From Sweltsa coloradensis (lineage: Eukaryota; Arthropoda; Insecta; Plecoptera; Chloroperlidae), in NCBI GenBank assembly GCA_024449915.1, contig JAMZAV010000096.1:496001-560000 (forward strand): a stretch of 64,000 nucleotides of DNA. Reading direction: 5' to 3'. Of the stretch, positions 59,039 through 64,000 are shown one piece after another (the stretch's first letter is position 1; each line of letters begins with the position of its first letter). A model generated the notes under the pieces. The model did not search any database. It saw only the letters and a program-made list of their open reading frames with translations, and was not told the origin of the DNA. The position numbers and the translations under genes were made by a program.

Positions 59039-59792
59039 TTGGATGAGCGTAGCGAGCGAAGCGAAGATTCCATTTCACTACACTGGAGAAAAAAATCCGG
59101 AATGTTTTTTTTTCCTGTATTTTTGGCTGTTTGTTAACACGATTCCGGCTAAACCAATACTCCAATTGCGATGAAATTTTATGGGGGCCTTCGAAATCTC
59201 TGAACTTAGAACTGCCACGTTTTTGAGCGCAATCGAAAAATTATTTCTAATGAAAATCGCAAATTTACGATTTTTTTTCGATTTTTAAAAAATTTCTTCG
59301 ACTTATAACATCTACATGCTTAATCCGATTTTAATGATTTTTTTACATAACCTTAATTTTATGAATTAAGATATTCGTGTGAAATTTGAGAACAATCGAA
59401 AAATTATTTCTCATGAAAATCGAAATTTTACGGGTTTTTTCTTTTTTTAACAATTCTTTCACTTATAACACCTACATGCTTTATCCTATTGTAATGATTT
59501 TTTTACCAAACCTTAATTTTATGAATTATTATATTCGTGTAAAATTTGAGCGCAATCGAATAATTATTTGTTATGAAAATAGCAATTTTACGATTTTTTT
59601 CTTTTTTTAAAATTACGATTAAGAAAAAATAAAAGAATAAGTTAATTTTTTATTTAATTTAATTTAATTTAAAAAAATCGACTAAGTAATAATTTTTTCA
59701 CAAAACAACAGAAAATCTGCATAACACATGGCAGGTCAATGCACCAATTACGCTCATCCAACAACGCGGCGGGACTTAAGCGTTTTCCTAGT
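59039..59792 (+). mobile_element. HINE-A reference copy, both ends present
   Basis: It starts TTGGATGAGCGTAGCGAGCG and ends GCGGCGGGACTTAAGCG..CCTAGT at 59792. Central units start at GAGCGCAATCGAAAAATTA 59225, GAGAACAATCGAAAAATTA 59388 and GAGCGCAATCGAATAATTA 59548 (163 and 160 bp spacing). The inverted box CGCTCATCCA lies 40 bp before the end. It lies about 0.55 kb upstream of the PA2G4 start. Confidence 0.85.
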
Positions 59793-60339
59793 AATTTAAA
59801 CACCACATAACAAAATGTGCATTGTATGAAAAAATCTAATATAGGTCACAAAAGCCAATGCATACTTTACAAAAATACAAATAGCAAAAATCTGTGGAGG
59901 GCATAATGTTTATTCAATGCCAGAGAAATGGTGATGGATGATGATGATGGTGATGATGACACTAAAAAATTATTACTTCTTTTTACAATAAAGTGGCACA
60001 ATATAAATTATCTTACTTCTCAGAGTCAGAAAAACAAACTCCTGTTGAACTTGAGAAAGTTGTCAACCAAAAAAATAAGAACATAATTATATTTCCATTA
60101 CAAAAACAACAAGTGTCACTAAATTTAATTTGATTGAGGCTGTACTGAATGATTCATTACAAGGAGCTCAGAAAGATGTTCAGAAATATCTGCTTGCTTT
60201 TCATAAAGAACAAATGCCACAACAACAAACAGTTGAGCTGCAGATCTTGGCAACAGTAATGTTATCCACATCTAGATTTGTGTTGTTTTTGAGTAATTTT
60301 AATCGGTATTAGAGCGGATATTTGAGGAACATCTGCACA
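59793..60339 (+). promoter_or_regulatory. Upstream region of PA2G4
   Basis: It contains a (GATGAT)n stretch at 59935-59960 and otherwise AT-rich DNA. No TATA box or CpG cluster is obvious, and the 5' UTR limits are unknown. Confidence 0.3.
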
Positions 60340-60484
60340 ATGTGCGACGAGGGCTGGCGAGAGAGTCAGGCCTTTGCAGACGACCAAGATGAAGAAGAGG
60401 AGATTGATATTAGCGATCCCGGGAAAACCATAGCAGAGGATTTGGTTGTCACCAAATACAAGATGGCTGGGGAGATTGTAAACC
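60340..60484 (+). CDS. PA2G4: PA2G4 exon 1
   Basis: The ATG is in CTGCACAATGTGCGACG. It encodes 48 residues plus one base, with an acidic run [13 protein letters not shown] before the conserved [11 protein letters not shown]. The donor is AAACC/gtaagt. The acidic N-terminus is longer than in mammals. Confidence 0.93.
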
Positions 60485-63400
60485 GTAAGTGTCGCCTGCA
60501 AACTGCGTAAATAATTGACATTTATTTGAGTTAAGAGGCCTCGCTTATGTCTTTATAGTTACAATTTGGAATTTAAAGGGAAAAGAGCAATTTGCCTTAG
60601 AATATTTAGTATTCTGATAATCTTCTTAAAATTATTAATGACATTGAATTGTAGCTTTCTTTTTGATCACCTGTCAATCAAAGCAGTAAATATTTAGCTC
60701 ATTTGTGCCAAATTTTATGTTTTCTTATATGGTCGGCAAGTGGGGCTACGTAGCGCTTATACCCCGCCTTTTATTTAAATAGCATGGGAAACAAAACGAT
60801 GCTACAAACTGCAATATTCAAAACCAGTGCTATTTCCACGTATCACTAAGGTTGCATTCGTTACCTGCTGACTCTACTGGGAGCACAGTAAACAACAGTG
60901 CTAGCCTGCGCGGTCCAGTAGGCCTAGACAACGGAATGGTTCCAGCTTGCAGCATCCAGCACAAGCAATGCAGATGTCAGAAAAATAATTGTGCAGTGAA
61001 TTTAAAACATGATATCCATTATTTAGGACTTAGAAAGCTAAATCCCGACCGCGTTGTGATAGCTTTTTATTAGTTTGCGTGAGGATATCTTTACATTTGC
61101 AAGTGCTTTGTTTTGCTGCCTATGCCTTGTAGTGACATTTGTCAAGTTTCTTTTGTTTCGTTGTCAATGGTATTATTACCGTAACAAATTGTATTAAAAG
61201 CTTATTTTCTATGGATTCTGGCTAATTTTCTCACTTTTTCTTCAAAAGGTACATACATAACCATACTTAATTCATTTAAGAACGTGTAGCCACCTTGTCA
61301 AATTGGGCCCAATGGACAAAATTATCGCCAAAAAGTCAAAAAACGTATATAATGCTTATTTACTCGAATCTGCTAACTTTCAACTTTTTCTTCGGAAGCA
61401 TTACATCACCATTACCTTATGTCAGTAAGAATAGAACGTGTAGCCCACCCGTTTGGTCAGAATTAGCCCAATGCACGAAAATTATCGCACTAAAATCGAA
61501 ACAAATCGTAAAAGTACAATTCATGAGAAATATTTCTTCGATTGTACCCAAAAACGTGGCAAGTCTAAGTTCAGAGAAAACGAAGGTCGTGTCAAATTTT
61601 CATCAAGATCGCATATGCCGTTTGCCCGGTAGAGAGCGAACAAACAGACGGAAAAACAAAAAAAAAAACAAACAAACAAACAAACAAACAAACAAAAAAA
61701 AAAAAAAAACAACGGAGCTAAATTTTTTGGGGGGTCGGTGAAATTGAAGTCTTCGCTTCGCTCATCCAATTAACTTGAAGAGAAATAAGAAGATTTTACG
61801 TTTATTCTCAATTATGGATTAAATAAATAAATAATTCTCATTGGCGGAATATTTAAATCCGTCATCTAGCCTAGGCGTCATCGACCCATTAATTGATAGT
61901 TATGAATTAAAATATAAGTGTTAGTTCACAAATAAATATTCTTGACTTTCCCAAAGTATTCATGTTATTTTTAGTCCACTGCACTATCTCATCTCCTTTT
62001 ATCTGAATAAATACATAAAATTATTCTTTTTGGAAGCAAACTGACATTTCAAAGCCGCCATGACACTAGATGGTTTACTGGCAATACTGAGCGAAAAACT
62101 TTCAGCACTTCCAGTTACTGAAGATGCTAGGCCAGCAATTTACGGAACGCTTAGCACACTGCTGACAGCAGTTAACGGAATAGATGTACAGTAAAGCTGG
62201 CTTACTGGTCCAGTACTCCAGCAGTTAACGGAACGCAACCTAAATATAATCTCATCATGTTGTATAACTGTTTCAGGAGTTCTCAAACAAGTGGTTGAAA
62301 AGTGTGTGGCCGGTGGTTCCGTGTGCGAGATCTGCGTGTTTGGCGACCGCATCATGACGGAGGAAACCGGCAAGGTTTTCAAACGTATCAAGGAGATGAA
62401 GAAGAGCATCGCGTTCCCCACCAGCGTCTCGGTTAACAACTGCATCTGTCACTTCTCCCCGACCTCCAGCGAGCCGGACTATATCCTCAAGACAGGGGAC
62501 GTTGTCAAGGTAGGCTACTTACGAGTCGCTAGCTCGTTCTACATTGCGTAAGACTATAGATGTTTCTAATCAGGAGTATTTACATCAATTCCATTCAGTT
62601 ATTTAAAATAGCCTACAAATTAACAAATAAGGAATTAAAAAGAAAAAGAAAATATGTGGTAAGGGGTATGGTAAAGTCGTTCTTCCACCTAGTAATAGGG
62701 ATAAGAAAATATAAATAATGGTGACTATTTAAATTAATATGCCAATCCTATTAAAAGCATCCACTTAATTTTTTGTGAAGTACGGTATGAACTGCATAAG
62801 CTAGACATATTCACTACCCAGCCAATTAATTAAGGGTAATATTTACAGCCCATTGATAAGATTGACACTACAATCGTACAAAAGATCATGAATAGATCTC
62901 TCATTTAGTCTATATTTTGCCAGGTGTTCTTGATTTGAGACAAACTAAAGATACAATTTTGATGTATTAAAACGCCGCCCAACTCAGCCGTCTAACATTA
63001 TATCTTGTGTTCTGAAGGTGGAGCTGGCGGGTCACGTGGACGGCTTCATCGCTGTGGCGGGTCACACGCTGGTGGTGGGGGCGTCGCCCGACTGTCACGT
63101 GACTCTAGCCGCCCACTCAGCCGTCTAACATTATATCTTGTGTTCTGAAGGTGGAGCTGGCGGGTCACGTGGACGGCTTCATCGCTGTGGCGGGTCACAC
63201 GCTGGTGGTGGGGGCGTCACCTGACTGTCACGTGACCGGGCGTAGGGCGGACGTGATTCTAGCCGCCCACTTCGCCTCGGAGGCCGCGATACGAACTCTC
63301 AAGCCCGCCGCCCACACCTACGACGTCACCGACATAGTGCAGAGCGTCGCCTACGAGTACAAGTGTAGACCCATCGAAGGGATTCTCAGCTTCCAGTTGA

Positions 63401-64000
63401 AGCAGAACAAACTCAACAGCGGGAAACGCATCGTGCTGAATCCGAAAGACGAAGAAAGGAAGACCCTGCCGAACTTCGACGTGGAATCTCACGAGGTCTA
63501 CGGTGTGGAGATCGCAATATCCACGGGCGAGGGAACGGCACGCTATATGAACACGAGAACGACGATCTACAAGAAGACCGACGATAGTTATTATCAGTTG
63601 AAGCAGAAATCGTCGCGCGCGTTCTTTTCGGAGGTGAACGCCAAACACGACGCGATGCCGTTTAGCCTGCGAAGTTTTCAAGACGAGAACAAGGCAAAGC
63701 TAGGCGTCGTAGAATGTCTCAAACACAAGATCATAACGCCGTTTGCTGTACCCTACGAGAAACAGGGGGAATTCGTCGCGGTTTTTAAATTCACTTTGCT
63801 GTTGATGCCAGTAGGGTCGCACAGAATCACCGGTCTGCCTTTCGACGCTAACATCTACGAATCCGAGTATTCGTACGCAAATAATCCGTCCCTGAAAGCT
63901 CTAATTGGTCAGACTGTCAATCTCAAGACAATGAAGAAGAAGAAACAGAGGCTGGTCGCAAGGGGATTGACCAGAAACTCATGCGAGTCATCTCCGCGCG
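60340..64000 (+). CDS. PA2G4: Proliferation-associated protein 2G4 (EBP1), three exons, open at window end
   Basis: PA2G4/EBP1 has a methionine-aminopeptidase (M24) fold without peptidase activity. It binds RNA and ribosomes and links growth signalling to translation. Exons 60340-60484, 62277-62509 and 63151 onward join in frame. Recognised stretches include [76 protein letters not shown] [11 protein letters not shown], and the basic C-terminal [10 protein letters not shown] that matches the nuclear/nucleolar signal region. About 409 residues are visible, and human PA2G4 is 394, so little should be missing. Introns are 1.8 kb (containing a HINE-B) and 0.64 kb. An upstream partial duplicate of exon 3 is present. 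Confidence 0.97.
61070..61769 (-). mobile_element. HINE-B copy in PA2G4 intron 1, eroded
   Basis: On the minus strand it begins TTGGATGAGCGAAGCG at 61769. Central units (GGTACATACATAACC, GTAGCCCACCCGTTTGGTCA) and the CTTTGCAAGTGC-like part near 61098 are recognisable, but many single-base deletions distinguish it from other B copies. The CTAGT end is lost. An (AAAC)n tract lies at 61666-61700. Confidence 0.7.
62277..62509 (+). CDS. PA2G4: PA2G4 exon 2
   Basis: Acceptor ctgtttcag/GAGTT, donor GTCAAG/gtaggc. The first two bases complete an Arg codon ([11 protein letters not shown]). It encodes [17 protein letters not shown] and [11 protein letters not shown]. Confidence 0.96.
62510..62978. other. 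PA2G4 intron 2
   Basis: AT-rich, no element recognised. Confidence 0.4.
62979..63110 (+). pseudogene. Partial upstream duplicate of PA2G4 exon 3 (acceptor plus 5' part)
   Basis: The intron end (CTCAGCCGTCTAACATTATA) and exon start (GTGGAGCTGGCGGGTCACGT) are repeated at a 133-bp spacing: acceptor copies end at 63017 and 63150. Copy 1 lacks 21 bases present in copy 2 between GTCACGTGA and TCTAGCCGCCCAC. Splicing into copy 1 would read through LAAHSAV and stop at the TAA near 63127. Confidence 0.9.
63151..64000 (+). CDS. PA2G4: PA2G4 exon 3 (3' end beyond window)
   Basis: It is preceded by TGTTCTGAAG. It opens [20 protein letters not shown] and continues [85 protein letters not shown]-equivalent [40 protein letters not shown] and MKKKKQR. 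This is one large exon with no frameshift. VELAG replaces the usual IDLGV of vertebrate proteins. Confidence 0.96.
   Translation, partial: MELAGHVDGFIAVAGHTLVVGASPDCHVTGRRADVILAAHFASEAAIRTLKPAAHTYDVTDIVQSVAYEYKCRPIEGILSFQLKQNKLNSGKRIVLNPKDEERKTLPNFDVESHEVYGVEIAISTGEGTARYMNTRTTIYKKTDDSYYQLKQKSSRAFFSEVNAKHDAMPFSLRSFQDENKAKLGVVECLKHKIITPFAVPYEKQGEFVAVFKFTLLLMPVGSHRITGLPFDANIYESEYSYANNPSLKALIGQTVNLKTMKKKKQRLVARGLTRNSCESSPR

Noticed and set aside
63259..63681. 140-codon frame on the minus strand
   Set aside because: Antisense shadow of PA2G4 exon 3.
1..64000. CRISPR arrays, bacterial operons, riboswitches
   Set aside because: Spliced genes, LINEs and MITEs show eukaryotic DNA. The tandem repeats are contiguous satellites without unique spacers.

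Overview
The window is animal nuclear DNA. Genes are split by GT-AG introns. The genes are a tektin (axonemal and sperm-flagellar filament protein), a GILT-type lysosomal thiol reductase and PA2G4/EBP1. The intergenic and intronic DNA is AT-rich and packed with transposable elements. I cannot fix the phylum from sequence alone; an invertebrate with a TE-rich genome is the best reading.

Only three genes could be supported. (1) A tektin on the minus strand runs from a first coding exon at 57263 down to at least 11099. It shows six exons, introns up to 26 kb, and remaining 3' exons beyond the left edge. (2) A single-exon GILT gene (52571-51837, minus) lies wholly inside tektin intron 2. (3) PA2G4 on the plus strand starts at 60340, shows three exons, and is still open at 64000. 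Tektin and PA2G4 are head to head about 3.1 kb apart.

Left to right: 1-2590 is a decayed LINE. 2591-11040 is a cluster of short Helitron-like/HINE-type elements, foldbacks and one longer Helitron-like unit. 11099-11313 is tektin exon 6. 12-19.5 kb holds LINE remnants, degenerate repeats and more HINE copies. 19.6-25.1 kb is a nest: inverted repeat, HINE, hAT, then a TTAA-flanked MITE. 25.1-30.9 kb is a second nest: HINE, a 5-kb hAT, a palindromic MITE and a 294-bp satellite that itself carries another hAT. 31.8-35.9 kb is an inverted repeat with a hAT in one arm. 37.1-39.3 kb is a HINE-C cluster next to tektin exon 5. 41.5-49.0 kb is a giant interrupted palindrome loaded with LINE, hAT, piggyBac-like and Harbinger-like insertions. 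49.5-57.3 kb holds tektin exons 1-3, GILT and several MITEs. 57.3-64 kb is the promoter region, a composite retroposon, one near-intact HINE and PA2G4.

The main interest is structural. Three HINE-like families share terminal logic (5' GGATGAGCG or AAGCGAGCG boxes repeated inverted near a CTAGT 3' end), and at least two have their own central satellite. Inverted-repeat arms and tandem units act as internal empty-site controls, so several target-site duplications can be read directly. One HINE end lies 4 nt inside a tektin splice donor. PA2G4 exon 3 has a partial upstream duplicate carrying a stop.
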